DNA from: Warburgia ugandensis
Lineage: Eukaryota > Streptophyta > Magnoliopsida > Canellales > Canellaceae
DNA length: 64,000 bases
Assembly: GCA_035236585.1 (NCBI GenBank)
Contig: CP141130.1
Span: forward strand, 80,729,527 to 80,793,526
Reading direction: 5' to 3'
The notes under the pieces are model-generated. The model searched no databases, was not told the DNA's origin, and saw nothing but the letters and a program-made list of their open reading frames with translations. This document shows positions 35,614-47,100 of the stretch, piece after piece. Position numbers and translations under genes: made by a program. The stretch's first letter is position 1, and each line of letters opens with the position of its first letter.

Positions 35614-37740
35614 ATTTGCTCTTAAACTACAAGCGGTCTTGACATATGCACACAGATAGTTTGTTCCTTATTCTTTTATTTGTAATGGTGATTTTGCGTG
35701 ACTCTTACACACCCTCAAGAGTCTCCAACTTCTAACTCTTGCCCACTTAAAAAATAAGGTGATTCATCAAAACAAACATTTGTGAGCCATTCTGTGAGAG
35801 GTAGTCCCAAGCGGTATTCATGGGAACATAGTCACAAACTAACAATTATTGTAGTTATTCATGTGACCATTTGCTCTTAAACTACAAGCCGTCTTGACAT
35901 ATGCACACAGATAGTTTTTTCCTTATTCTTTTATTTGTAATGGTGAATTTGTGCGACTCTTACACACCCTCAAGAGTCTCCAACTTCTAACTCTTGCCCA
36001 CTTAAAAAATCAGGTGATTCATCAAAACAAACATTTGTGAGCCATTGTGTGAGAGGTAGTCCCAAGCGGTATTCATGGGAACATAGTCACAAACTAACAA
36101 TTATTGTAGTTATTCATGTGACCATTTGCTCTTAAACTACAAGCGGTCTTGACATATGCACACAGATAGTTTTTTCCTTATTCTTTTATTTGTAATGGTG
36201 AATTTGCGTGACTCTTACACACCCTCAAGAGTCTCCAACTTCTAACTCTTGCCCACTTAAAAAATCAGGTGATTCATCAAAACAAACATTTGTGAGCCAT
36301 TGTGTGAGAGATAGTCCCAAGCGGTATTCATGGGAACATAGTCACAAACTAACAATTATTGTAGTTATTCATGTGACCATTTGCTCTTAAACTACAGGCG
36401 GTCTTGACATATGCACACAGATAGTTTTTTCCTTATTCTTTTATTTGTAATGGTGAATTTGCATGACTCTTACACACCCTCAAGAGTCTCCAACTTCTAA
36501 CTCTTGCCCACTTAAAAAATCAGGTGATTCATCAAAACAAACATTTGTGAGCCATTGTGTGAGAGGTAGTCCCAAGCGGTATTCATGGGAACATAGTCAC
36601 AAACTAACAATTATTGTAGTTATTCATGTGACCATTTGCTCTTAAACTACAGGCGGTCTTGACATATGCACACAGATAGTTTTTTCCTTATTCTTTTATT
36701 TGTAATGGTGAATTTGCGCGACTCTTACACACCCTCAAGAGTCTCCAACTTCTAACTCTTGCCCACTTAAAAAATCAGGTGATTCATCAAAACAAACATT
36801 TGTGAGCCATTGTGTGAGAGGTAGTCCCAAGCGGTATTCATGGGAACATAGTCACAAACTAACAATTATTGTAGTTATTGATGTGACCATTTGCTCTTAA
36901 ACTACAAGCGGTCTTGACATATGCACACAGATAGTTTTTTCCTTATTCTTTTATTTGTAATGGTGAATTTGCGTGACTCTTACACACCCTCAAGAGTCTC
37001 CAACATCTAACTCTTGCCCACTTAAAAAATCAGGTGATTCATCAAAACAAACATTTGTGAGCCATTCTGTGAGAGGTAGTCCCAAGCGGTAATCATGGGA
37101 ACATAGTCACAAACTAACAATTATTGTAGTTATTCATGTGACCATTTGCTCTTAAACTACAAGCGGTCTTGACATATGCACACAGATAGTTTTTTCCTTA
37201 TTCTTTTATTTGTAGAGTCTCCAACTTCTAACTCCTGCCCACTTAAAAAATCAGGTGATTCATGAAAACAAACATTTGTGAGTCATTGTGTGAGAGGTAG
37301 TCCCAAGCGGTATTCATGGTAACATAGTCACAAACTAACAATTATTGTAGTTATTGATGTGACCATTTGCTCTTAAACTACAAGCGGTCTTGACATATGC
37401 GCACAGATAGTTTTTTCCTTATTCTTTTATTTGTAATGGCGAATTTGCGCGACTCTTACACACCCTCAAGAGTCTCCAACTTCTAACTCTTGCCCACTTA
37501 AAAAATCAGGCGATTCTTCAAACCAAACATTTGCGAGTTATTGTATAACAGGTAGTCCCAAGCGGTAGTCATAGGAACATAGGCACAAACTACAATTATT
37601 ATAGTTATTGATGTGACCATTTGCTCTTAAACTACAAGCGGTCTTGACATATGCATACAGATAGTTTTTTCCTTTTTCTTTTATTTGTAATGGTGAATTT
37701 GCGCGGCTCTTACACACCCTTTGAGGAGTCCTTGACTTCT

Positions 37741-38920
37741 AACTCTTGTGCCACTATGCTACGTTCACACGCCCAAGCCACTTCGAGAGGTGAGGGAATG
37801 GGCAATTTTGACAAGCCCATGGCAATGCTTACATGGTGTTTATAGGATAGGATATCATCTGCAGGAGGGCCCTTTATATAAAGGTGGGAGCACTGCCATG
37901 AGGTCACGCACTCCCCGGCATTAATCTGTCTATTTTGCTATTGATTGGCTTCTTAGGAACATTATACGATTAATGTAAGTTGGATATCATCTAATAGCTT
38001 GCAGGTCATTTCTTTGTCGTTAAGGAGGCAAGAAACCATGACGAGACTACAATTCGTGCTAAATCCACTAGATGATCTTAACTATGTCGAGACCTTCGAC
38101 TGTGATTACTGCCCTCAGTTTAGTTTCTCATTAGATGAGCCCAAACCATAAGTGCCAATCATGTATGTTAAAATTGGCCTCTGATCCAAACAGTCTCAGT
38201 TTTACAGGCGCAGCTATTCAGTGGATACTAACTGTTAGACCATGCTCTTGAACATAATCTCAACTATTCATCTATTAGGCCCAATCATCGATAAGCCATG
38301 CCCGAAAGCAGATGATCTTAGCCCTTTGATTTCTGGAAAATCTGTGCCATTGTTTTCAACGTTCTTGACTCATACGTGGATACCACATGTTAGATCATGC
38401 ATCTATGGAAATCGTTGCTTTATTTGTATGTAGGACACACTCGGACCCACTTTCTTCGGAGATCTAAGCAGTTTATCTTTGGGATTTTCATAAAAGCCGT
38501 CGACAGTGGAGCCCGCTTACATTATATTCATCCAATCACTTTGATGGTTTGTATATAAGTGACCAGAGCCAGAGAAATCAGATGGTGTTTGTGAGGCCCA
38601 TCATGAAAAAATTGGGACGCTGCCGCATAATATCCTATCATTCTTCTTACCTCAAGCATGTTGACCGTGACTTTTGAGTAAAAGAAGGCAGCCCTGCTGC
38701 ACGAAGTTCTCGTGTAAGTGGAGTCTGGAGGAGCGGACTAAAAGAGGCAGCCTTACCTTGCATTTCTGCAAGAAGCTATTTTAATGGCTTGAATCCGTGA
38801 CTTCAAGATCATACAACAACAACTTTACATTGTACCAAGGCTTCTGTCAGGACTATTGAGTGTTGTGTCCATATCACAGGCCAAGAAAAATCAACGCAGG
38901 ATTAACGCTTCTCAGAAAAT
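37741..38920. other. Intergenic, no supported gene
   Basis: The first part to 37915 is the end of segment B. The rest shows no repeat or family that I recognise. A TATATAA at 38552-38558 and a GTAAGT at about 38715 could belong to a longer first exon of the candidate gene at 39001, but this is speculative. Confidence 0.4.
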
Positions 38921-39000
38921 TATTTCTCTATATAATGACGGTGTCCTGCTTCCTTCTTCTTGCCTCACAGGAGCTAGACTTTTCATCTCTTATTACCTCC

Positions 39001-39243
39001 ATGTCTTTCTCCACCGTCATCCGCAGTCATCTCCCAATGGTTGCCATTCGGCCTCTACATGGAAGCCAAGTACTACTTAAGAGTACTACTAAAGCCTCAC
39101 ATAACCAGGACAGGCGACGTCAAAAAGCTGCAGACACGCCAGCGGATGAAGCAGCAAAAGATGAATTAGGAAGCGATGAATCTCGGGACAAGAAGAAAGG
39201 ACATGATGAGAGAGAGAATAAACACTCTCGTCCTCAATCTTAA
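39001..39243 (+). CDS. Candidate small gene, possible organelle-targeted disordered protein
   Basis: An 80-codon frame from the ATG at 39001 (an upstream in-frame ATG at 38935 would add 22 codons). The N-terminus (MSFSTVIRSHLPMVAIRPL) has Arg, Ser and hydrophobic residues without acidic ones, as in many mitochondrial or plastid presequences. The C-terminal half is very polar (KAADTPADEAAKDELGSDES, then Lys, Asp and Glu-rich). A TATATAA box at 38930-38936 would place transcription start near 38962, and an AATAAA at 39396-39401 lies 150 bp after the stop. I do not recognise the protein. Expression evidence is needed to separate it from chance. Confidence 0.35.
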   Translation: MSFSTVIRSHLPMVAIRPLHGSQVLLKSTTKASHNQDRRRQKAADTPADEAAKDELGSDESRDKKKGHDERENKHSRPQS

Positions 39244-39395
39244 ATAGCACATATCCCATCCTGATAATGGATCGCCTTCATCCTTTAATTATCTCACTTA
39301 TGTGCTATTAGATCTATTGTGGGTGGTTCGTGCAAACTAGCTGTCTTCTCGTCTCGTCTTTGTCTGGGGAGTAGTTCTTCTCTTTTTTCTTACAG

Positions 39396-39401
39396 AATAA
39401 A
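39396..39401 (+). terminator. Possible polyadenylation signal
   Basis: AATAAA within GAATAAATAAAT, 150 bp after the stop codon of the candidate small gene. It is a common hexamer, so the support is weak. Confidence 0.3.
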
Positions 39402-39402
39402 T

Positions 39403-39925
39403 AAATTTCCATGTTTCCCGGTTCAATATCTAACGTCTAAGGTCGCAGAGTTGGTTTCCAAGGTTTTAATTTAAAGGACCTTTAGCATAATGTGGGTGTG
39501 AATTATATAAGTGGGATGGTTTGGATAAACTGATGGAAATTTGATCCTCAGTTGAGGTGAATATAACATCCACTAGCCTCCCAGCTGGTTGATCTTTGCC
39601 CAAAGTGGAAATCTGCTTCACTGTGCTTGATCTGTGCATAAAATTACAGATGGTTTGTAACGTAACTGTCAACTGGCCCCGAAGTTTGTTGCAACACAGG
39701 ATCTGTAGACCGGTGTAGGGAATCCAGGTTCCTTTCACAGATACGATAAACAAATAATTTTAGCAATTACGTTCCTAAGAGACCGAAATTCAGTTGATAA
39801 TCGGCAAGCCCCCGTAGTTGCTTGCATGGAAACCAGCCAGCATATAAGATCCTTGCCAAGAGGTTGTAAAACCATTTGTGGGTACACTCTCATCCTTGCA
39901 CACCCTACCCAATAGGCATGACTCA
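39403..39925. other. Intergenic, no supported gene
   Basis: Short antisense frames without recognisable domains. No repeats noted. Confidence 0.5.
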
Positions 39926-40173
39926 TCATCATCATCATCATCAAGACTTTATCCCAATTAGGGGTCGGCCACATGAATCATATTCCTCCATTTCACTCTA
40001 TTAAATACCATGGCTTCATTTAGTCCGAGCGTTTTTAAATCTTTCCTCACCACTTCTATCCATGTTCTTTTGGGCTTTCCCCTTGCCCTTTTAGAACCTT
40101 CTACTTGTATTACCTCACTTTTTCTAACCGATGCCATTGTTGGTCTCCTTTAAACATGTCCAAACCATCTAAG

Positions 40174-41500
40174 TCAAGTCTCCCTCATCTTGTTACCTAT
40201 TGGTGCTATCCCTAAATTTCCTCGAATATTTTCATTTCTAATTCTATCCTTTCTTGTCTTACCGCTCATCCATCTCAATATTCTCATTTCTGCAACACTC
40301 ATCCTATAAGTATGATGTTCCTTAACTGCCCAACACTCTGATCCATAGAGCATGGCCATCCTATAGAATTTTTCTTTTAGTTTGAGTGGCACCCGTCGAT
40401 CACACAAAACTCTAGATGCACATCTCCATTTGTTCTAACCCTCTTGGATTCTCTGGGTAACCTCTCTCTCAATCTCTCCACTCTTATGAATCATTAATCC
40501 TAAGTACAGAAAGTGGTCTTTAACGAAGACTTCTTGGTTATCAATCTTGACTAGTATTCTACTCATACTCTCCTTGCTAAAATTACATTCCACATATTCT
40601 GTCTTAGTTCGGCTAATTTTAAATCCTTCAGATTTTAATGCTGCTCTCCATAACTGTAACTTTATGTTTACACCCTCCCTTGTCTCATCAAGTAAGACTA
40701 TATCATCTGCAAATAGCATGCAGTAGGAAATCTCCTTGTGCAAATGTTTTGTTAACTCATCCATAACCAATGTGAAAAGGTATGGACTCAATGCCAATCT
40801 TTGGTACAATCTTATAGTAACAGGAAAATCACCAGTCACGCCACTAGTGGTCTTAACATTTATTACTGCACCCTCATACATATCTTTAATTATGTATATA
40901 TATCCCTGAGAAACTCCTTTACCACCCAACACCCTCCATATTAACTCTCTAGAGAATCTATCATAAGCGTTCTCTAAGTCGATAAAGACCATGTGGAGGT
41001 CTTTCCTCCTCTCCCTATATTTCTCTACTAATTGTCTTAGTAAGAAAATAGTTTCCAATGGTAGACCTCTCAGGCATGAAACCAAACTAATTCTCCGATA
41101 CACTTGTTGCATGTCGTAGTCTCTTCTCAATTACTCTTTCAAAAAGTTTCATGGTGTAGCTCATAAGTTTGATCCCTCGATAATTAGTGCAGCTCTGTAT
41201 GTCTCCTTTATTCTTATAGGTTGGTACAATAGAGCTTTTCCTCCACTTATCAGGCATTTTCTTTGATTTTATAATTTTGTTAAACAATCTGGTCAACCAA
41301 ACTACCCCAATATCTCTCATATGCTTCCAAACCTCTATTGGTATACCATCAGGCCCCATAGCCTTTCCTGATTTCATATTTTTCAAGACCTCTTTTACTT
41401 CAAGTATTCTAATCCTACCTTCATATGTATAATATTCCATGTTATTTAGATTTATAGTATTTTCAATCCCTGTATTCTCAAAGCCATTGTCATTTAACAA
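40174..41500 (-). pseudogene. LINE reverse transcriptase and C-terminal domain
   Basis: Recognisable RT blocks: SGKAMGPDGIPIEVWKHM near 41330-41385, WRKSSIVPTYKNKGD near 41215-41260, FIDLENAYDRFSRELIWRVL near 40935-40995, then LSPYLFTLVMDELTKHL, and the catalytic CMLFADDIVLLDE (FADD box intact) near 40680-40720. The C-terminal part has LYGSECWAVKEHH and MRILRWMSGKTRKDRIRN. The block is split into at least three frames, so no single protein can be made. Confidence 0.92.
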
Positions 41501-42010
41501 TTTTTTAAAGTATGTTTTTCACCTTTATTTGATCTCATCATCTTTGACTAATACCCTTTGATCATCGTTTCTAATACACCTAACATGTTCTAAGTCCTTA
41601 CCCTTATGTTCTCTTATTTTTGCAAGTTTAAACACATCTTTCTCACCTTCTCTTGTTCCTAGTCTATTGTAGAGCTCATCATATGCTTTAAGTTTAGTCT
41701 CACTTACTATTCTCTTAGCAACCCTTTTAGCATTCTTATATTATTCATAGTTTTCATTATTTCTAATCTTCTGTCATGCTTTAAAACACATATGTTTTTC
41801 TTTAATAACTTTTTGCATTGTTTCACTCCACCATTATGTTTCCTTTGCTAATAGCCTTTTACCTTTAGATACTCCTAAGACATCTTTTGCCACTTTCTTA
41901 ATGGACTCATCCATATTAGTCCACATGGTATTTACTTATGTTTCATAGTTCCAATTTCCTTCTACCATGAACTTATTTTTGAATGAGGTTATTTTCTCTC
42001 TTTTTAAGTT

Positions 42011-42523
42011 CTACCACTTAGTTTTTGGATGTGTATTAAATTCAATTCGTTTTCTCCATCTTTTGATATGAATATCCATAACCATTAACCTATGTTGTGA
42101 GGTTAAACTCTCACCGGGTATCACCTTACAATCCTTACATATAGATCGTTCATTATTCTTAAGTAGAAAAAAGTCTATTTGGCTTTTATGAAGTCCACTT
42201 TTAAAGGTTATTAAGTGTTCATCCCTCTTCTTAAGGAGTGTATTTGCAATGGACCAGTTATATGACAAAGCAAAATCGAGGATATTCTCCCCCATCTCAT
42301 TTCGTTCACCTATATCATACCCTCCGTGTATTCTATCATATCCTTCCTTGTCTTTTCCTACATAGTCATTTAAGTCTGCACCTATAAATATCCCCTCAGT
42401 GTTGGAAATTTCTTGCATGACTCTCTCCATATCTTCCCAAAACTGTCTCTTGATTATATCTTGTAACCCTACTGGTGGTGCGTATGCACTTATAACATTA
42501 ATAATCTGCTCTCCTAGAACAAG

Positions 42524-42573
<50 letters not shown>

Positions 42574-42595
42574 CATTAATTCTTTTAACGTCCAC
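42011..42595 (-). pseudogene. LINE endonuclease, C-terminal half, with Ile run
   Basis: A 194-codon open stretch with the APE-endonuclease blocks VISAYAPPVGLQ, GIFIGADLNDYVGKD, NGWSIANT-like, and KSQIDFFLLKNNE (the D of the usual SQIDF(L/I) motif present), ending at the SQHRLMVMDI block, where His precedes the C-terminal strand. An (ATA)n run encodes about 15 consecutive isoleucines ahead of KLVLGEQIINV. Upstream, the normal VGIIVDKDLK block is present but shifted by one frame. Confidence 0.88.
42525..42571. repeat. (ATT)n microsatellite inside the LINE
   Basis: About 15 ATT units within the endonuclease coding sequence. They expand a site that already encoded isoleucines. Confidence 0.97.
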
Positions 42596-42856
42596 AACTT
42601 TATCTTTTTAAGTCCTTATCCACTATTATTCCAATCAGCATGACTGAAGGTGTAGATTTGTAGAGATGAAAAGTTCGACATGAGAAAACCATAAGATAAT
42701 GCCAACTTTAAAGAGCACAAAAAATACACTTCACAGCCTCCTAATGCTAGAATAAGTAGGGTCCTCCATAGATTAACATACTTTGTTAATCGAGCATGCC
42801 ATATAAATCCTCATGGTCAAAGTGACATTATGCAATGCATATGCAATACACCAGCC

Positions 42857-42960
42857 GAAGGGAGCCTTGACGCAACGGTAGAGTTGTCATCGTGTGACCT
42901 TGAGGTCATGGGTTCAACGCATGGAAATAGCTTCTTGCGTGTTGACCCTTGTGGGCTGCC
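42857..42960 (+). mobile_element. Au-type SINE with internal deletion
   Basis: Begins GGGAGCCTTGACGCAACGGTAG (box A region) and has box B GGTTCAACGC. It jumps from CTTCTTGCG directly to TTGACCCTTGTGGGCTGCCC, losing most of the 3' half. It is flanked by near-identical 19-bp direct repeats (42838-42856 and 42961-42979, three mismatches), so the deleted form probably inserted as such or was deleted after insertion. Confidence 0.88.
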
Positions 42961-42979
42961 CATATGCAATGTACCAACC

Positions 42980-43927
42980 ATTTGGCGATAGAAACGCAGG
43001 TCCTGCTGCTGCATCTTAGAGCTGCTGAACTAAGATAACCAATTGGCATTGTGTATGCCCTAAACGAATCCATCTTAGTCCATCTTGCACACCCTTCTTT
43101 GGAGAGAGAATGAGTTCATAATGCATTTGAAACCTAAGAAGAAATGCAAATCACTCATGTCATGCAGGGCAATTGGTGCCCATGCGATTTAACTGCTCGG
43201 TCAGTACCCTAACAATGAATTTTTTGGAACACCGATGTCATCTACACAGATTAAGAAGTGTATGGATGGATTATAGATGAAAAGTGATGCATCCGTCTGC
43301 GATCCAACAAATACAAGCCGTTGCGGCAATTCCCAAAGTTTATGAAACCAGATCCATGAGGCCTGCTTCATGCGAGACATTTGGATAGATCTAGCTGTCC
43401 GATTATTCGTAATATATAGATGGCAGGCTCTTTTGGTCGTGGGTGGGGGTGGGAGAAGATTTATAAAGCGAATCAGTTAGCACGCTCTCACTCACACAGT
43501 TGACAATGGACAGAAGTTGAAACTAGGGGAGAAATTTTGGAGTTTTTCTTGCCCACATAAGTTGATTATTCACATATTGTATTTTCATGCAAGTAGCAAG
43601 TACTTTCTAATTTCCACATTCCATCATTTCCTTTCACAGCAACCGTATTTAACTTCTTTCAACTCTAATAATTACTGCTGTATGAAAATTTTCACATCCA
43701 CAGACATCCTATACAAGCAAACTATACATGGTCATTCTTGTCAAGATGACTTGGTCTTTCACATCCTCAGTTGAAGAACCCGAACAATGGGAGATTGGTA
43801 GAAATGCTTGTATATTACACGCTGCTCATCCCAGCATGCAGGCAAAAACAGCCTCTCTATTATGCAGCAAAATTCTGAGATGACCAGCGACGACCACAAA
43901 CTGTACATTCAAGACCATTTACATAGA
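42980..43927. other. Intergenic DNA downstream of RGS1
   Basis: No gene is supported. It includes the probable 3' untranslated region of RGS1 just below 43928. Confidence 0.5.
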
Positions 43928-44149
43928 CTATGAACTTGGATCTGCATCGTGAATGTCGTTTCTGTGATCCAAGCCATTGTATGAATGCTCTTGGTGAAAG
44001 GGATCCTCAACACCGTGAACTGAGCTTAATCTAGGAGAGAAGTCCCATCCGACCACCCGCTCCATGAGTTCACTGCTGTAAGATTGTGTTTCTGTTTCTT
44101 CTTTGAACTTCGTGAAGAACGTGGAGGACCAGTAGTCTTTAGCCAAATT
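43928..44149 (-). CDS. RGS1: RGS1 exon 11 (end of RGS box and C-terminal tail)
   Basis: Encodes [18 protein letters not shown], then [19 protein letters not shown] and a polar end, stop TAG at 43928-43930. The Ser-rich tail corresponds to the region phosphorylated in Arabidopsis RGS1. Acceptor TCTAAG. Confidence 0.93.
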   Translation of the reverse strand, partial: NLAKDYWSSTFFTKFKEETETQSYSSELMERVVGWDFSPRLSSVHGVEDPFHQEHSYNGLDHRNDIHDADPSS

Positions 44150-47100
44150 CTTAGAAATAGGAAACAAAAGCAAGCAATTAAGTTTTCCAGCATAATTGAA
44201 CTAAACTTCAACCTCTCTTTTTCATATTAGCAGATGGAAAAACATACCATTTTCATCAGCTGCATGAGCTCATTTACTGCATGCTTAAAGAGATCAGGAT
44301 GAGCAAGATCAAGAGTTCCCAGTATTTCTTGACGTGTTCTGTGTGATATGTTCACCTCCATTTCCGAACCTGCATATCGAGTGCTTAAAAGGAGAACCAT
44401 AATCAGAGTAGCACTAAATAGTGGAAAGTTCAAGACAGAACAAACAGAAAACACTGAGAAACATAAGAAATTTTGAAATTCAAAAGCATGTATGTACTAG
44501 AATTTTATATTTCAGAAACTAGGATGGCCAAGATTTTTATTGTTTAAGAGTGATTGTTTTTTAGAAGATGGCATTATAGGCAGATAATTTTGGCAGTAAA
44601 TTGAAGGACTCGATTGTAAATGGATGTAATTGAATTTTGAATTATTGGTGAAATTCCAGGCAGTGAGTTCGATTCGAAGTGGGAAGCTGGACAGGTGAGA
44701 GAACAAAGTATTCCTTATCTCGAACTAAAACCACTGTGCAAGGAATTCAGTCTCACCCATGATTCACAAAAGGAAGTAACTGGATCCAACAAAAGTCCTG
44801 AATGATGAGTTGGCTTAAGTGGGAAGGTAGAAAGGTAACCAAAAAATGTCCATGAAGAAATTCCTTACAAGGTGCAACATACCACTGACAATGTACTTTC
44901 CAATAATGTGCCTGGCCATGTAGATCCTTCTTACAGGATCATCGGAAGGTATCTTGCCAAGCTCATGAACTTCTTCATGGAAATGTACACTCTCCCCAGC
45001 CAGACAGCTATAAGAGAGTAAAGTAACATGTCATATTTCTCTGTTGTGCAAATGAACAATGAATTATCAAATTCCACCCATTTTACGGGTATATAAGTCA
45101 AAAAGCTCAAAGAGATGTTGAACCTGTCTGCAAAGGCCATGAAAGATTGACGAAATCTTTTCTTCAGCAAAAGCTTATCAAAAGGCTCATTTAAATTTAT
45201 ATCCTGTGTGCTTTCTGCTGGTAAGAGCAGTCCGCTATCAGGTATACCTAAAGCCCTTACCATTGACTTGAATTCCTGTGGTTCCCTTCTCCTCAAGCTC
45301 ATTTGTGCCAGCAAAGGATGAGAAGTCAATAATGAAAAGAATGGAAGTACAAGAAGACTTGTCTGTGTGGAACATAACAACAGCAAGAGACATATTAGGA
45401 TAAAACAATGGAGTAGATTAGATTAAAATGTTGACATATTAGGATAAAACAATGGAGTAGATTAGATTAAAATGTTGAATAGGTTCTAAATATATCATAT
45501 TCCCTTCTATATGCTGGCTGGTCCCAGAAGCAAGAAATGCTCATAGTTTTACAGATAAGAGTAAACAACTAGGTCAAATTAATTACAATGTATTCTGCAA
45601 GGTTCTATCAAGAGCAACAATAACAGATTTTATTTTATTTTCTTTTACTCTGTGAGGTTTCTTTGGAAGTTATAATTGCATATTAAATGTGGTTCAGTTT
45701 CAAAGACTACTGGCCACCCCAAGAGTGCCTGATGCATACTCTGGTGGACCTTGGGCTTGGTTGGAACTCTATACAATATGGTACTATGTATGGAGGGGCC
45801 TATAAGAAGAACAACATTTAATCTAACAAAACTACCTCCCTGGCTTATGCAGGTGCTTGAGGTAAGAGGCAGAGATTTCAGGCTAAGACGAAGGCTGCTT
45901 GCAAGTTGGATGCCTGTTGTACTTTCTATTATTCTAGTTACTTGGTCAAGAGATCTTCCAGTTCTCATCATTTTATCAGCATATTTAGAAAGATGTTCAA
46001 GTTATTCTGAGTGCCACTTCACCCAGCCATCTTAAAGAAAATTCTCAAGTTATTTGCTAGATTCCTTTGCGTAACTTATATATAAGCCACAGATATCAAA
46101 TGCCTAGTTTTCTAATTTTTGTTTCGTTTCTTTTTCTGTTTGGAAGGGGAGCCTTAACGCAATGGTAGAAGTTATCGTCATGTGACCTTGAGGTCATAGG
46201 TTCAAGGCGTGGAAACAGCCTCTTGGAAAAATACAAGGTAAGGCTGCGTACTATAGGCCCTTGTGGTCCACCCCTTCCCCGGACCCCGCATAGGTGGGAA
46301 CTTCGTGCACCAGGGCTGCCCTTTTTTTCTTTTTCTCAGTTCGCTTCATTTGACCTTCAATGCTCCTGGTTTTTGGCTCTAGGACTAATGATTTTATCTT
46401 TTGGAACGAGAACTGTTTCAAAAATAAAATATATTTATCAGCACATTCTCATTAAATGATATGCAGACTTTGTTGGAATTCCAGACAACTGAATCTTAGG
46501 AAACCAACTAATATGCATTGATGGAAACAATAGAAAATGTGACGATGGACATGGATACTTCATTTGAAATGAAATACTTAAATGTGATCACCAATATAGG
46601 TACTTCAAGTCAAATGCACCAGTAGAGCAACATGCATGAAAATAACTGATAAAAGATTGATGATTTACCAATGTAGATTATCACAATGACCAGAAAATTG
46701 ACCTACCGATAGTAACAACAAAAATCTAGAAGTAACTTGAAGCCATCGAATATCTTCATGGACTTCATTAGTGATATATGCAGCAATCCAGATTCCCGAG
46801 CAAAGAATACAGAGATCAGGATGGGAAAAACATGCAAGATACCTGAGCTAGAACCCAGATATAAAGGTGAAACAGGCACTTACACTTAAGTATCATTCTC
46901 AATGCCCAACACCAAATAATTGTGAGTATACGGAAATAAGTATCTCATATAGGAACGTTTTCCACCAGTAGTAATCTGGCAATGCCTGCTTGCTACTTGG
47001 TAATGTAAGATTGCCACCAGAGTGAGTCTAAATGTATCCCTAATACAGCACAGGCCACCAATGTGTCTCTATCTAAGACCCAAACCTCTACATTGCTTCG

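Larger units (their letters stand above)
32669..37740. repeat. 255-bp tandem array, 11 units
   Basis: Units begin with TTAAAAAATCAGG at 32669, 32991, 33247, 35747, 36002, 36257, 36512, 36767, 37022, 37243 and 37499. The spacing between the five units from 36002 to 37022 is exactly 255. The first unit has a 68-bp internal duplication, the 37022 unit has a 34-bp deletion, and unit 3 is split by the LTR element at 33373-35613. Inner units are nearly identical. The outer two retain variants (GCGATTCTTCAAACC) shared with the single copy in segment A. Confidence 0.95.
28486..37915. repeat. Segmental duplication copy B
   Basis: Partner of 13071-23935. It lacks both solo LTRs, has a LINE fragment at 30965-31860, has lost the DUF247 gene apart from its 3' tail, and has expanded one stretch into an 11-unit array. 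Its left edge lies within a copia-3 LTR joined to copia-2 RNase H sequence. Confidence 0.88.
39926..42660 (-). mobile_element. RTE-clade LINE, 5' truncated
   Basis: A 2.7-kb non-LTR retrotransposon on the - strand. It ends (low coordinate) in an ATG-repeat 3' terminus, seen as CATCATCATCAT on the + strand, as usual for plant RTE LINEs. In coding order it has the second half of an APE-type endonuclease (42000-42650), a linker, a reverse transcriptase (40435-41500) and the C-terminal domain (40000-40410). Frameshifts separate the blocks, including at the RT around 41090-41130. The N-terminal half of the endonuclease is absent, so it is a dead 5'-truncated copy. Confidence 0.93.

Noticed and set aside
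32669..37740. Possible CRISPR array, and repeated 60-codon frames starting MTLTHPQESPTSNS
   Set aside because: This is a plant genome. The 255-bp units are contiguous with no repeat-spacer pattern, and the frames recur because the DNA repeats, with stops in every unit.
38552..38850. Upstream exon of the small candidate gene (TATATAA at 38552, GTAAGT at about 38715, CTGTCAG at 38850)
   Set aside because: Each signal is weak and no open frame joins across them.
45645..46035. Open frames on both strands in RGS1 intron 7
   Set aside because: No RGS or membrane similarity; exons 7 and 8 join in phase without them.
46147..46328. Possible tRNA gene from box A and B motifs
   Set aside because: The promoter boxes belong to a SINE; no acceptor stem or anticodon arm folds as a tRNA. 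The same applies to 5207, 42857 and 61764.
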